Assembly (NCBI RefSeq): GCF_000373585.1
Contig: NZ_KB891896.1
Span: 138,842 to 202,841 of the forward strand
Length of the DNA stretch: 64,000 bases
Reading direction: 5' to 3'
DNA from: Streptomyces sp. MspMP-M5
GTDB taxonomy: Bacteria > Actinomycetota > Actinomycetes > Streptomycetales > Streptomycetaceae
In this document: positions 39,475 through 58,000 of the stretch, in pieces
Numbering within the stretch: the first letter of the stretch is position 1
Layout of the letters: each line of letters starts with the position of its first letter
Notes under the pieces: model-generated
What the model saw: the letters and a program-made list of their open reading frames with translations, nothing else
Databases searched by the model: none
Told to the model about the DNA's origin: nothing
Made by a program: the position numbers and the translations under genes

Positions 39475-40986
39475 GTGGACGTGGGGGCGGTCGCTGTGGA
39501 GGTGCGGGAGGTGCCGGTTGCCGGGCCGCGGGTGCGGCCGGCCTGGCGGACGGCCGGCGCGGTCGCCGGTGCCGTCGTCGTGCTGCTGCTCGCGCTGGCC
39601 GGCCGGTACGGCTACAACGTGGACGAGCTGTACTTCCGGCTGCTGGGCGAGCGCGGCTGGGCCTGGGGGTACACCGACCAGCCGCCGCTGGTGCCCGCAC
39701 TGGTGCACGCCACGACCCAGGTGCTGGGCGACTCCGTGTGGGCGATCCGGGTGCCGGCGGCGCTGTGCGCCGGCGCCGTGGTGCTGCTCGGGACGCTGAC
39801 CGCCGCCGAACTGGGCGGCTCCCGGCGGGCGCAGGCCCTGGCCGCGCTGGGCCTGGGCAGCTCGTTCCTGGTGCTCGGCGTGGGCCACATCATGGTGACC
39901 ACCACCCTGGACCTGCTCGCCTGGTCCGCGCTGCTGCTGTGCGTCGTACGGGCGCTGCTGCGCGGCCAGGGCAGGTGGTGGGTGGGGGCGGGCGCCGTGC
40001 TGGGCCTGGCGCTGTACGCCAAGTACATCGTGGCGCTGCTGCCGGTGGGGCTGCTGGTGGGGCTGGCGCTGGTGGGTCCGCGGAAGGTGTTCCGGGACCG
40101 GTGGCTGTACGCGGGCATCGCGCTGGCGCTGGTCATCGGGGCGCCGAACCTGATCTACCAGGCCACCCACGACTTCCCACAGCTGCAGATGGCCGACGCG
40201 CTGGGCGCCACCGACGGGCCGATGAACCGCGTCATCTTCGTGCCGAGCCTGGTCGTCCTGTTCGGGCCGGTGCCGACCGTGGTGTGGGTGGCGGGGCTGG
40301 TGCGGCTGCTGCGCGCGCCGGCCTGGCGCCCGGTGCGCGCGCTGGCACCGGCGTTCGGCGTGGCGGTGGCGCTGACGCTCTACGGCGGGGGGCGGCCCGA
40401 CTACGTCGGCGGGTTCCTGATCGCGCTGTTCGCGGCGGGGGCGGTGGCCGTCGACCGGTGGCTGGGCCAACGGCGCTTCCGGCAGGTGCTGTTGGGCGGC
40501 GGGCTGGCGGTCAGTGCGGTGCTGCAGGTGCTGATGGCGCTGCCGGTGCTGCCGCAGAACTCCCCTTTCACTCCGCTGAACAACATCTCCCTGGAGAGCG
40601 TGGGCTGGCCCCGCCTGGCCGACCAGGTGCGCACCGCGTATCTCGCGCTGCCGCCCGAGCAGCGGAAACGGGCCGTGGTGCTGGCCGGCAACCTCGGGGA
40701 GAGCGGGGCCCTGGACCGGTACGGGCGCGGACTGCCGCGCGTCTACAGCGGTCACAACGAGCTGCACAAGTGGGGTCCGCCGCCGGAGTGGGCCGATGTC
40801 GTGGTCGCGGTGGGCGTCGAACGGCCCCGGCTGGCGGCCGACTTCCGCAGCTGCACCGTCGTCGGCCATCTGGACAACGGCGTCGGCGTGGACAACGCCG
40901 AACAGGGCAGACCGGTGACGGTCTGTCACGGCCGCCGGGCCCCGTGGGCCCGGCTGTGGCCCGCCTACCACTACTTGAGCGGTTGA
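39475..40986 (+). CDS. Polyprenol-phosphomannose-dependent mannosyltransferase (GT39/ArnT-like), first paralogue
   Basis: A 503-residue integral membrane glycosyltransferase with about eleven predicted membrane segments. After the first helix the exposed loop has YNVDELYFRLLGERGWAWGY. Its Asp-Glu pair matches the catalytic acidic motif of PMT/ArnT enzymes that use lipid-linked sugars. The conserved C-terminal soluble part contains RVYSGHNELHKWGPPP. In mannopeptimycin assembly, enzymes of this type add mannose from polyprenyl-phospho-mannose to the peptide outside the membrane. The next gene is a close paralogue, so two successive mannosyl transfers are likely. The GTG at 39475 has only a weak ribosome site. 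Confidence 0.82.
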   Translation: MDVGAVAVEVREVPVAGPRVRPAWRTAGAVAGAVVVLLLALAGRYGYNVDELYFRLLGERGWAWGYTDQPPLVPALVHATTQVLGDSVWAIRVPAALCAGAVVLLGTLTAAELGGSRRAQALAALGLGSSFLVLGVGHIMVTTTLDLLAWSALLLCVVRALLRGQGRWWVGAGAVLGLALYAKYIVALLPVGLLVGLALVGPRKVFRDRWLYAGIALALVIGAPNLIYQATHDFPQLQMADALGATDGPMNRVIFVPSLVVLFGPVPTVVWVAGLVRLLRAPAWRPVRALAPAFGVAVALTLYGGGRPDYVGGFLIALFAAGAVAVDRWLGQRRFRQVLLGGGLAVSAVLQVLMALPVLPQNSPFTPLNNISLESVGWPRLADQVRTAYLALPPEQRKRAVVLAGNLGESGALDRYGRGLPRVYSGHNELHKWGPPPEWADVVVAVGVERPRLAADFRSCTVVGHLDNGVGVDNAEQGRPVTVCHGRRAPWARLWPAYHYLSG

Positions 40987-41039
40987 GCCGCCCGGCGGGA
41001 CCGGGGGAGAAGCGAAGACTCGGCGGGAGATGAGGCGTG

Positions 41040-42572
41040 ATGACGACGACGTCCCTGGACAGGACGAACAAGGCGAGAGCGGGTGGCGCACCGGCGCTGC
41101 GGGCGGCGCCGGTGGCGTGGCGGCCGATCGCGGTGGTGGCGGCCGCACTGGCCGTGCTGCTGTTCGCGTTCGCGAGTGAATACGGCTACCACGCCGACGA
41201 GTTGTACTTCCGGCTGCTCGGGAAGCACGGCTTCGCCTGGGGGTACGTGGACCAGCCGCCGCTGCTGCCGATGGCGGTCCGCGCGGCGACGGCGGTGTTC
41301 GGCGACAGCATGTGGGCGATCCGGGTGCCCGCGGTGCTGTGTGCCGTGGTCGTGACCCTGCTCGGCGCGCTGATCGCCGCCGAACTGGGCGGCTCCCGGC
41401 GGGCGCAGACACTGACCGCGTTCGGAGTGGCCACCTCGACCATGGTGCTCAGCTTCGGCCACTGGATCCTCACCACCAGCTTCGACACCGTGGCCTGGGC
41501 GGCGGTGCTGCTCTTCGCGGTGCGGGCGCTGCTGCGCGGCGAGGGGAAGTGGTGGCTGTGGGCCGGTGTGGTGGTCGGCGTGGGGCTGTACGCCAAGTAC
41601 ATCGTGCTGCTGCTGGCGGTGGCGCTGTTGGTGGGGCTGGCGCTGGTGGGGCCGCGGAAGGTGTTCCGGGAGCGGCGGCTGTACGTGGGCATCGCGCTGG
41701 CGCTGGCGATCGGGGCGCCGAACCTGATCTACCAGGCCACCCATGACTTCCCGCAGCTGCAGATGGCGGAGGGGCTGGCGGGCACCGACGGCGAGGCCAA
41801 CCGCGCCATGTTCGCCACCAACCTGGTGCTGCTGTTCGGGCCGGCGCTGTTCGTGCTCTGCCTGATCGGGCTGTGGAAGCTGTTCCGGGTCCCCGAGTGG
41901 AAGCCCGTACGGGCCCTGGGGGTCGGCTACTTGGCGGCCACTGCGGCGTCGTACCTGATCGAGGGCGGCCGGCCGGACTACACCGGCGGACTGCTGATCG
42001 CGCTGCTGGCCGCCGGGTGTGTGGCCGCCGACCGGTGGACCGGCCGGCGCCGGCTGCGGCTGTCGGTGCTCGCGGTCTGCCTGGTGCTCAGCGCGGCGGC
42101 GCAGATGCTGCTGTCGCTGCCGGTGATCCCCAAGAGCGCGCTGCGCGACTTCCAGATCGCCAGCATGCCGCTGGAGACGGTGGGTTGGCCCCGTATGGTC
42201 CAGCAGACCGAGGCGGCCTACCGGGCACTGCCGGCCGCGGAGCGCGCCCGGGCGGTGGTGCTGGCCGACAACTTCGGCGAGGCGGGGGCCCTGGACGTGT
42301 ACGGGCACGGGCTGCCGCGCGTCTACAGCGGTCACAACGAGCTGCACAAGTGGGGTCCGCCGCCGGAGCGCGCCGACGTCGTGCTCGCGGTCGGCATCGA
42401 CCGCGCCCGGCTCGCCGCGGGCTTCCGCTCGTGCACCGTCGTCGGCCACCTCGACAACGGGCTGGGCATCGACAACCCCGAGCAGGGCGTGCCGCTCACG
42501 GTCTGCCGCGGGCTCAAGCAGCCCTGGTCCGCGCAGTGGCCCGGCTACCGGCACTACAACGCCTATCTGTGA
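41040..42572 (+). CDS. Polyprenol-phosphomannose-dependent mannosyltransferase (GT39/ArnT-like), second paralogue
   Basis: A 510-residue paralogue of the preceding protein, collinear over its whole length. The acidic loop is YHADELYFRLLGKHGFAWGY, and the segments LYAKYIV, LVGPRKVFRERRLY, NLIYQATHDFPQLQMA and RVYSGHNELHKWGPPPE recur. A 57-nt stretch near the 3' end is identical in both genes, showing recent duplication or gene conversion. The two should catalyse consecutive mannosylations, or mannosylations at different sites. GGGAGATGAGG lies upstream of the ATG at 41040. A long hairpin (42583-42628) follows and may separate the glycosyltransferase transcript from mppJ. Confidence 0.82.
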   Translation: MTTTSLDRTNKARAGGAPALRAAPVAWRPIAVVAAALAVLLFAFASEYGYHADELYFRLLGKHGFAWGYVDQPPLLPMAVRAATAVFGDSMWAIRVPAVLCAVVVTLLGALIAAELGGSRRAQTLTAFGVATSTMVLSFGHWILTTSFDTVAWAAVLLFAVRALLRGEGKWWLWAGVVVGVGLYAKYIVLLLAVALLVGLALVGPRKVFRERRLYVGIALALAIGAPNLIYQATHDFPQLQMAEGLAGTDGEANRAMFATNLVLLFGPALFVLCLIGLWKLFRVPEWKPVRALGVGYLAATAASYLIEGGRPDYTGGLLIALLAAGCVAADRWTGRRRLRLSVLAVCLVLSAAAQMLLSLPVIPKSALRDFQIASMPLETVGWPRMVQQTEAAYRALPAAERARAVVLADNFGEAGALDVYGHGLPRVYSGHNELHKWGPPPERADVVLAVGIDRARLAAGFRSCTVVGHLDNGLGIDNPEQGVPLTVCRGLKQPWSAQWPGYRHYNAYL

Positions 42573-42582
42573 CGGGGCCCGG

Positions 42583-42628
42583 CCCGCGGCCCGGTGCGGG
42601 GGTTTTCTCCCCGGGACCGGGCCGCGGG
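42583..42628 (+). terminator. Strong hairpin between the mannosyltransferases and mppJ
   Basis: A perfect 13-bp stem (42583-42595 with 42616-42628) encloses a 20-nt loop that can pair again (cgggg/ccccg around gttttct). It starts 11 nt after the stop codon. It probably terminates the glycosyltransferase transcript or protects its 3' end, so the mppJ-NRPS unit may start from its own promoter within 42629-42753. Confidence 0.7.
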
Positions 42629-42753
42629 GCGACCTGCTTCGCTGCACGGGAAAAGTCGTGGCCCGGCCGGGCAGTTCACCCGAGACTGGAAATCGCTGGA
42701 ATGCGTACGCCCAATGGAATTGCGGACGAACCCCTTTGGGGTGGAGGCGTGAT

Positions 42754-43767
42754 ATGAGTACCGAGGTTTCCGAGGCGCAGGCGCGACGCGCCGTGGCCGA
42801 CATCTTCAACTCGACGCTGGCCTCATCGGCCATAGGCGCCGCGTGGGAGCTCGGAGCTCTTGACGAGCTGCGGGAGAACGGCAAGCTGGACGTTTCCGAT
42901 TTCGCCGTGCGGCACGATCTGCACCGGCCGGCGGTGGTCGGTATGTTCACCGCGCTGGCCAGTGTGGGAATCGTGCGGCGGGACGGTGAGACGGTCCTCG
43001 CCGGGCCGTACTTCACCGAGGCCGACCACCACCGTTCCCTGTTCCACTGGCTCAACCAGGGCAGCGGCGAACTCTTCCGCCGGATGCCGCAGGTGCTGCC
43101 GAACGCCCACCGCGTCGGCGACTTCTACCAGCGGGACGCGGCGGCGATCAGCTACGCCTGCCGCGAGATCAGCGAGCGCTACTTCGACCCGGCGTTCTGG
43201 TCGGCCGTCGACGGCCTGGGCTACGAGCCCACCACCGTCGCCGACCTGGGCTCCGGCAGCGGTGAGCGGCTGATCCAGCTGGCCCGGCGGTTCCCCGGCG
43301 CGCGCGGTCTGGGCATCGACATCGCCGACGGCGCGATCGAGATGGCGAAGCAGGAGGTGGCCGCCAAGGGATTCGGCGACCGGATCTCCTTCGTCCGCGG
43401 CGACGCCCGCACCATCGACCAGGTCGAGGCGCCCGAGGAATTCGCCGAGGTGGATCTGCTCACCTGCTTCATGATGGGGCACGACTTCTGGCCCCGGGAG
43501 AACTGCGTGCGGATCCTGCGGAATCTGCGGGAGTCCTTCCCGAACGTCCGCCGGTTCCTGCTCGGCGACGCCACCCGCACCGTCGGCATTCCGGACACCG
43601 AACTCCCGGTATTCACCCTGGGATTCGAGTTCGGACACGACATGATGGGCGTCTATCTGCCGACCCTCGACGAATGGGACGGGGTGTTCGAAGAGGGCGG
43701 CTGGCGGTGCGTGAAGAAGCACGCCATCGATTCGCTGTCGGTCTCCGTGGTATTCGAACTCGAATAA
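42754..43767 (+). CDS. mppJ: Phenylpyruvate C-beta-methyltransferase MppJ
   Basis: A 337-residue class I SAM methyltransferase. The N-terminal helical winged domain (1-95) has the dimerisation pattern of O-methyltransferases. The Rossmann part has VADLGSGSGERLIQLA and GLGIDIADGAIEMA. His243 (MMGHDFW) and His295 (FEFGHDMMG) fall exactly on the two iron-binding histidines reported for MppJ of the mannopeptimycin pathway. MppJ uses a ferric centre to bind phenylpyruvate and methylates its beta carbon, giving the precursor of beta-methylphenylalanine. The gene lies 42 nt upstream of the first NRPS. The only weak point is its start, which has GGTGGAGGCG as ribosome site. Confidence 0.9.
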   Translation: MSTEVSEAQARRAVADIFNSTLASSAIGAAWELGALDELRENGKLDVSDFAVRHDLHRPAVVGMFTALASVGIVRRDGETVLAGPYFTEADHHRSLFHWLNQGSGELFRRMPQVLPNAHRVGDFYQRDAAAISYACREISERYFDPAFWSAVDGLGYEPTTVADLGSGSGERLIQLARRFPGARGLGIDIADGAIEMAKQEVAAKGFGDRISFVRGDARTIDQVEAPEEFAEVDLLTCFMMGHDFWPRENCVRILRNLRESFPNVRRFLLGDATRTVGIPDTELPVFTLGFEFGHDMMGVYLPTLDEWDGVFEEGGWRCVKKHAIDSLSVSVVFELE

Positions 43768-43809
43768 CCGCGCAGGCACCAACGACCATGTCGGCTGAGG
43801 GGGTTTTCC

Positions 43810-52076
<8,267 letters not shown>

Positions 52077-52080
<4 letters not shown>

Positions 52081-55000
52081 CCAGCTCTGCAGCGGACCAG
52101 CCCGAGATCCCGACCACCGCCCCGGCGTCCCGGGCCGCACGCACCGCCGCGCTGCCCGCCCACGCCCGGGAGCTGCTGCGCGCCCGGCTCGCCGGCAAGG
52201 CGGCCGCGGCGCCCGGCGCCGAGCCGATCCCGCGCCTCGCGCACGACGGCCCGGTCCCGCTCTCGCCCGCCCAGGAACGCCTGTGGTACCTGCACGAACT
52301 CGAACCGGACAGCAACGAGTACAACACCCTGCGGGTGCTGCGGCTGCACGGCCGGCTCGACCTCGACGCGCTCACCGAGGCACTGACCGGCGTCGTCGCC
52401 CGGCACGGGGCGCTGCGCACCACCTTCGACGCCCGTGACGGCCGGGCGCAGCAGACCGTGCACCCGCCGGGCAAGCCGGAGTTCCCGCTCGTCGACCTGT
52501 CGGCGACGCCCGGCGACGAGCGGGACGACGCGTTGCGCACCCTGCTGCTGGCCGAGGCCCGGCGCCCGTTCGACCTGCGCCGCGGCCCGGTGCTGCGGGC
52601 CCAGCTGATCCGGCTGGCCGCCGACGACCACGTCCTGGCGCTGGGCCTGCACCACATCGTCACCGACGGCTGGTCGACCGGCGTCCTGCAGCGCGAGCTG
52701 ACCGCCCTGTACACCGCGGCGGTGCGTGGGGAGCCGGCCCGGCTGCCCGAACTCCCGGTGCGCTTCACCGACGTCGCGGCCTGGCAGCACGACCGGCTGA
52801 CCGCCGAGCGGCTGGCCGAAGGGCTCGACCACTGGCGCCGCGCGCTGGCCGGTCTGACCCCGCTCGACCTGCCGACGACCCGGCCGCGGCCGCCGGTGCG
52901 CACCAGCGCCGGCGCGCTGCACACCTTCGAGGTGCCCCCGCAGCTCACCGGCCGGCTCAGGGCGCTGGGCCGGGCGCACGGCGCCACCCTTTTCATGACG
53001 CTGGTCGCCGCGGTCCAGCTGCTGCTGTCCCGCCGGACCGGGCAGCTGGACCTGGCGGTGGGTACCGCCGCGGCCGGCCGCGGTCGGCCGGAGACCGAGC
53101 ACCTCGTCGGCTTCTTCGTCAACAACCTGGTGCTCCGTACCCGCATCGCGGAGGACCGCCCGTTCACCGAGCTGCTGACCGCCGTGCGCGGCACCGTCCT
53201 GGACGCCTTCGCGCACGAGGACGTGCCGTTCCAGCGGGTCGTCGAGGCGCTGCGGCCGGAGCGCGACCCCAGCCGGCCGCCGCTGGCCGAGGTCGCGGTG
53301 AACCTCCACAACACCCCGCGCGCCGGCACCAGGACACCGGGGCTGCGGATCGAGGAGCTGCTGCCGCCGGTGGTCACCTCCAGCATGGAGCTGGCCTTCG
53401 ACTTCACCGAGCGGGACGGCCGCCTGGACGGCCATCTCACCTACAACATCGACCTGTTCGACGCGGACACCGCCGCACGCACCGCCGCCGGACTGCTCAC
53501 CCTGCTCGACGACCTGACGGCGCGGCCCACCGTCCCGGTGGCGGAACTGGCCGTGCTGCCGGCCGGCGAGCGCCGCGAGGTGACCGAGGAGTGGCCGCAC
53601 TCCGGGCCCGGCCGCCCGGCCCGCACCATCCCGGAACTCTTCGCCGCGCAGGTGGCCCGCACTCCGGACGCCGACGCCCTGGTCACCGACGAGGAGACCC
53701 TCGGCTACGCCGAACTGGACGCCCGCGCCAACCGGTTGGCGCGGCTGCTGCTCGCCCGCGGGGCCGGCCCGGAGACGCTGGTGGCGCTGGCGTTGCCGCG
53801 CTCCGCGGAGACCGTCGTGGCGATCCTCGCGGTCCTCAAGGCCGGCGCCGCCTATCTGCCGCTGGACCCCAGGAACCCCGCCGAACGCAACCGGCTGATG
53901 GTCGAGGACGCCCGCCCGCTGCTGGTGCTCACGGTGTCCGGCTTCGACGGCGGCACCGACCTCGGCGCGCCCGCGCTGCTGCTCGACGGCCCCGAGGCCG
54001 GCGCCGCCCGGTACGACGGCGCCCCGCTGACCGCCGGCGAGCTGCCGGCCCCGCTGCTGCCCGAGCACCCGGCGTACGTCATCTATACCTCCGGCTCGAC
54101 CGGCCGCCCCAAGGGCGTGGTGGTCACCCACGCCGGTGCGCACGGCCTGGCGGCGGGGCAGTCGGCGCACTTCCGCTCCGGCCCCGGCGCCCGGGTGCTG
54201 TCGTTCGCCGCCCTCGGCTTCGACGCCGGCTTCTCCGAGCTGGGGATGGCGCTGCTGTCCGGCGGCGCGCTGGTGGTCGTCGGCCAGCAGCGCATCCTGC
54301 CCGGCCCGCCGCTGACCGAGGTGCTGGCCGCACACCGGGTCACCCATGTGACGCTGCCGCCCGGCGCGCTCTCCGCGCTCACCCCGGGCACGCTGCCCGC
54401 GGACTTGACGCTGATCGTGGCGGGCGAGAGCTGCCCGCCGGCGGTGGCCCGCGCCTGGTCCGCGCACCACCGCATGATCAACGCCTACGGCCCGACCGAG
54501 GCCACCGTCTGCGCCAGCATGAGCCGCCCGCTGACCCCCGACACGGTCGGTGCGGCGGTCCCCATCGGCCGCCCGCTGCCCGGCGTCCGGGTCAGCGTCC
54601 TGGACGACCGGCTGCGCCCGGTGCCGGCCGGCGTCCCCGGCGAGGTGTACCTCTCCGGCATCGCGCTGGCCCGCGGCTACTTGGGACGTACCGCGCTGAC
54701 CGCCGAACGCTTCGTCGCCGACCCGTACGGCCCGCCCGGCAGCCGGATGTACCGCACCGGCGACCGCGCCCGCTGGCTGCCCGGCGGCGACCTGGACTAC
54801 CTGGGCCGCACCGACGACCAGGTCAAGCTGCGCGGCTTCCGGATCGAACTCGGCGAGGTCGAGGCCGTGTTGTCCCGCCACGACGGCGTCACGGCGGTGG
54901 CCGCCGCGGTCCACAAGGACGAGCGCGGCACCCACCGCCTGGTCGCCTACGCCGTCCCGGCCGCCCCCACGGGCCCCGCGGACGCCGACACCGCCGCCCG

Positions 55001-58000
55001 CCTGCGGGAGTTCGCCCGCGCGGCGCTGCCCGAGCACATGGTGCCCTCGGTCGTCGTCCTGCTGGACCGCCTCCCGCAGAACGCCAACGGGAAGGTCGAC
55101 CGGCGGGCGCTGCCGGCCCCCGACCTGGGCCGGACCGGTCACGGTCCCCGCGTCGCGCCGCGCACCCCGGCGGAGCGGACCCTGGCCCGCATCTGGTCGG
55201 AGGTCCTCGGGGTCGACGACCTCGGCGTCGAGGACAACTTCTTCGACCTGGGCGGGGACTCCATCCTCAGCCTCCAGGTGGTGGCGCGGGCCCGGGCCGC
55301 CGGACTGCGGGTGACCGCCAAGCAGACCTTCCTGCGGCAGACCATCGCCGACCTGGCCGCCGAGGCCGTCGCCGAGGAGCCGGCGGCCGGACGGGCCGCG
55401 GCCGACGACGGACCGGTCACCGGCGAGCTGCCGCTCACCCCCATCCAGCACTGGTTCTTCGACACCCTCGGCGCCAGCCTGGAGCAGTTCAACCAGTCGC
55501 TGTACCTGGAGCTGGCCGAGGACCCGGACCGCGCGGCGCTGCGCACCGCACTGGCCGCGCTGACCGCGCACCACGACGCGCTGCGGCTGCGCGCGGAGCC
55601 CGACGGCGACCGGTGGCGGCTGCACCACGCCGCCGCCGAGACCGGCGAACTCCTCGTCCCCGTCGACCTGTCCCGCCTCGACCCACAGGCGCAGGACGCC
55701 GCGATGACGGCCGAGATCGACGCCGCCCAGCGCGGGTTCGACCTGGCCGCCGGGCCGCTGCTGCGCGCCCGCCTGTTCGCCCTGGGGGCCGGCCGGCCGG
55801 CCCGGCTGTACCTCGTCGCCCACCACCTCGTCGTCGACGGGATGTCCTGGCGCATCCTCCTCGCGGACCTGGAGACCGGATACCGCCAGGCCCTGGCCGG
55901 CCGGCCGGTCGACCTGGGCCCCCGGACCACCTCCTTCCGCGACTGGTCGCGCCGGCTGTCCCGGCACGCCGCCGAGGACGGCCTGCGGGACGAACTCCCG
56001 TACTGGGAGGCCGCGTCGGCCGCCGCACACCAGGCCGCACCGCTCCCGGTGGACGTGGCCGGCGCGCCGGACGGCAACACCGCGGGCTCGGCCCGTACGG
56101 TCACCGCACGGCTCTCCGCGCCGGCCACCGACGCCCTGCTCCGCCAGGTGCCCGAGGCGTACCGCACCCAGATCAACGACGTGCTGCTGAGCGCGCTGGG
56201 CCGGGTGCTGACCGACTGGACGGGCGGCGACCGGGTGCTGGTCGCCCTGGAGGGCCACGGCCGGGAGGACCTCTTCGACGACGTCGACCTCAGCCGCACC
56301 GTCGGGTGGTTCACCACCGTCTTCCCGGTCACCCTGCAACTCCCCGGCGACCGCGACTGGGGGACGGTCCTCAAGAGCGTCAAGGAGCAGCTGCGCGCGA
56401 TACCGCGCAACGGCCTGGGCCACGGGGTGCTGCGCCACCTCGCGGGACCCGGCACCCGGCTCGCCACCGGCCCGGAACCGGAGGTCGGCTTCAACTACCT
56501 CGGCCGGCTGGAGGCGACCGCCGGACCCGGCGGGCTGGCCCGCGCGCTGCTGGACAGCCCGGGCGCCGAACGGGCCGCGGACCAGCGCCGGCACCACCTG
56601 CTGGAGATCAACGGCCAGGTGACCGGCGGCCGGCTGGAGTTCGCCTGGACGTACTCCACCGAGCGGCACCGCACGGAGACCGTCGAGCGGCTCGCGACGG
56701 CGTTCATGGCCGCGCTGGAGGCGATCGTGGCGCACTGCGCCGAGCCCGGCTCCGGCGGCGCCACGCCCTCCGACTTCCCGCTGGCCGCCCTCGACCAGCC
56801 CACCGTGGACCGGATCGCCGGCGACGGCCGGGCGGTCGAGGACGTCTACCCGCTCACGCCGATGCAGAGCGGCATGCTCTTCCACGCGCTCAGCGAGTCC
56901 GGACGCGACCCGTACACCGGGCACTTCGGCGTCCGGATCGACGGGGTCACCGACCCCGGGGCGCTGGCCGCGGCCTGGCAGCAGGTCGTGGACCGCACAC
57001 CGGCGCTGCGCACCGCGATCGTCTGGCAGGACGTCGCCGAGCCGCTGCAGGTGGTGCACCGCACCGCCCGGGTCCCGGTGACCCACCACGACCTGCGGGC
57101 GCTGACCGAGCAGGACCGGCAGGCGGCCCTGGACGAGCTGTGGGCGCGGCGCACCGAGACCGTCATCGACCTCGCGCAGCCGCCCGCGCTGCGGCTGACC
57201 CTGGTGCGGCTGACCGACACCGCGGTGCAGATGTACTGGACCTCGCACCACATCCTGATGGACGGCTGGAGCTTCGCCGGGCTGCTGTCGGAGGTGTGCG
57301 CCGGCTACGCCGCGCTGACCGGCGGCCCGCGCTCCGCCGCCCCGGCCCGCCGCCCGTACCGCGACTATGTGCGCTGGCTGGGCGAACAGGACGAGGCGGC
57401 GGCGCGGGCCCACTGGCGGTCGGTGGTCGACGGCTTCACCGTGCCGACCCCGCTGCCCTACGACCGGCAGCCGGTCAAGGCGCACGGCACCCGCTCCTCC
57501 CACGAGGTGCGGGTCACGCTGTCCGCCGAGCGCACCGCCCGGCTGACCGAGGCCGCCCGGGCGGCCCGGCTGACCGTCAACACCCTGGTGCAGGGCGCCT
57601 GGGCGGCCCTGCTGGCGCGCTACTCCGGCGCCGACGACGTCTGCTTCGGCACCACCGTCTCCGGCCGGCCGGCGACCCTGCCGGGCGCCGAGGCGATGGC
57701 CGGCCTGTTCATCAACACCGTTCCGGTGCGGGCACGGATCGACGGCACCCCGGCCGTCGAGTGGCTGCGGGACCTCCAGGGCGCACAGCTCGACTCCCGG
57801 CAGTACGAGTACGTCTCGCTGGCGCAGATCCAGCGCGCCAGCGGCGTCCCGGCCGGCACCAACCTCTTCGACAGCATCGTGGTCTTCGAGAACTACCCCT
57901 ACGACGGCGACGCCGCCGCCGGGTACGGCCTCGGACTGGGCACGTTCCAGGGCGACGAGGTCACCAACTACGCGCTCACCCTGACTGCGTACGCCGCCGA

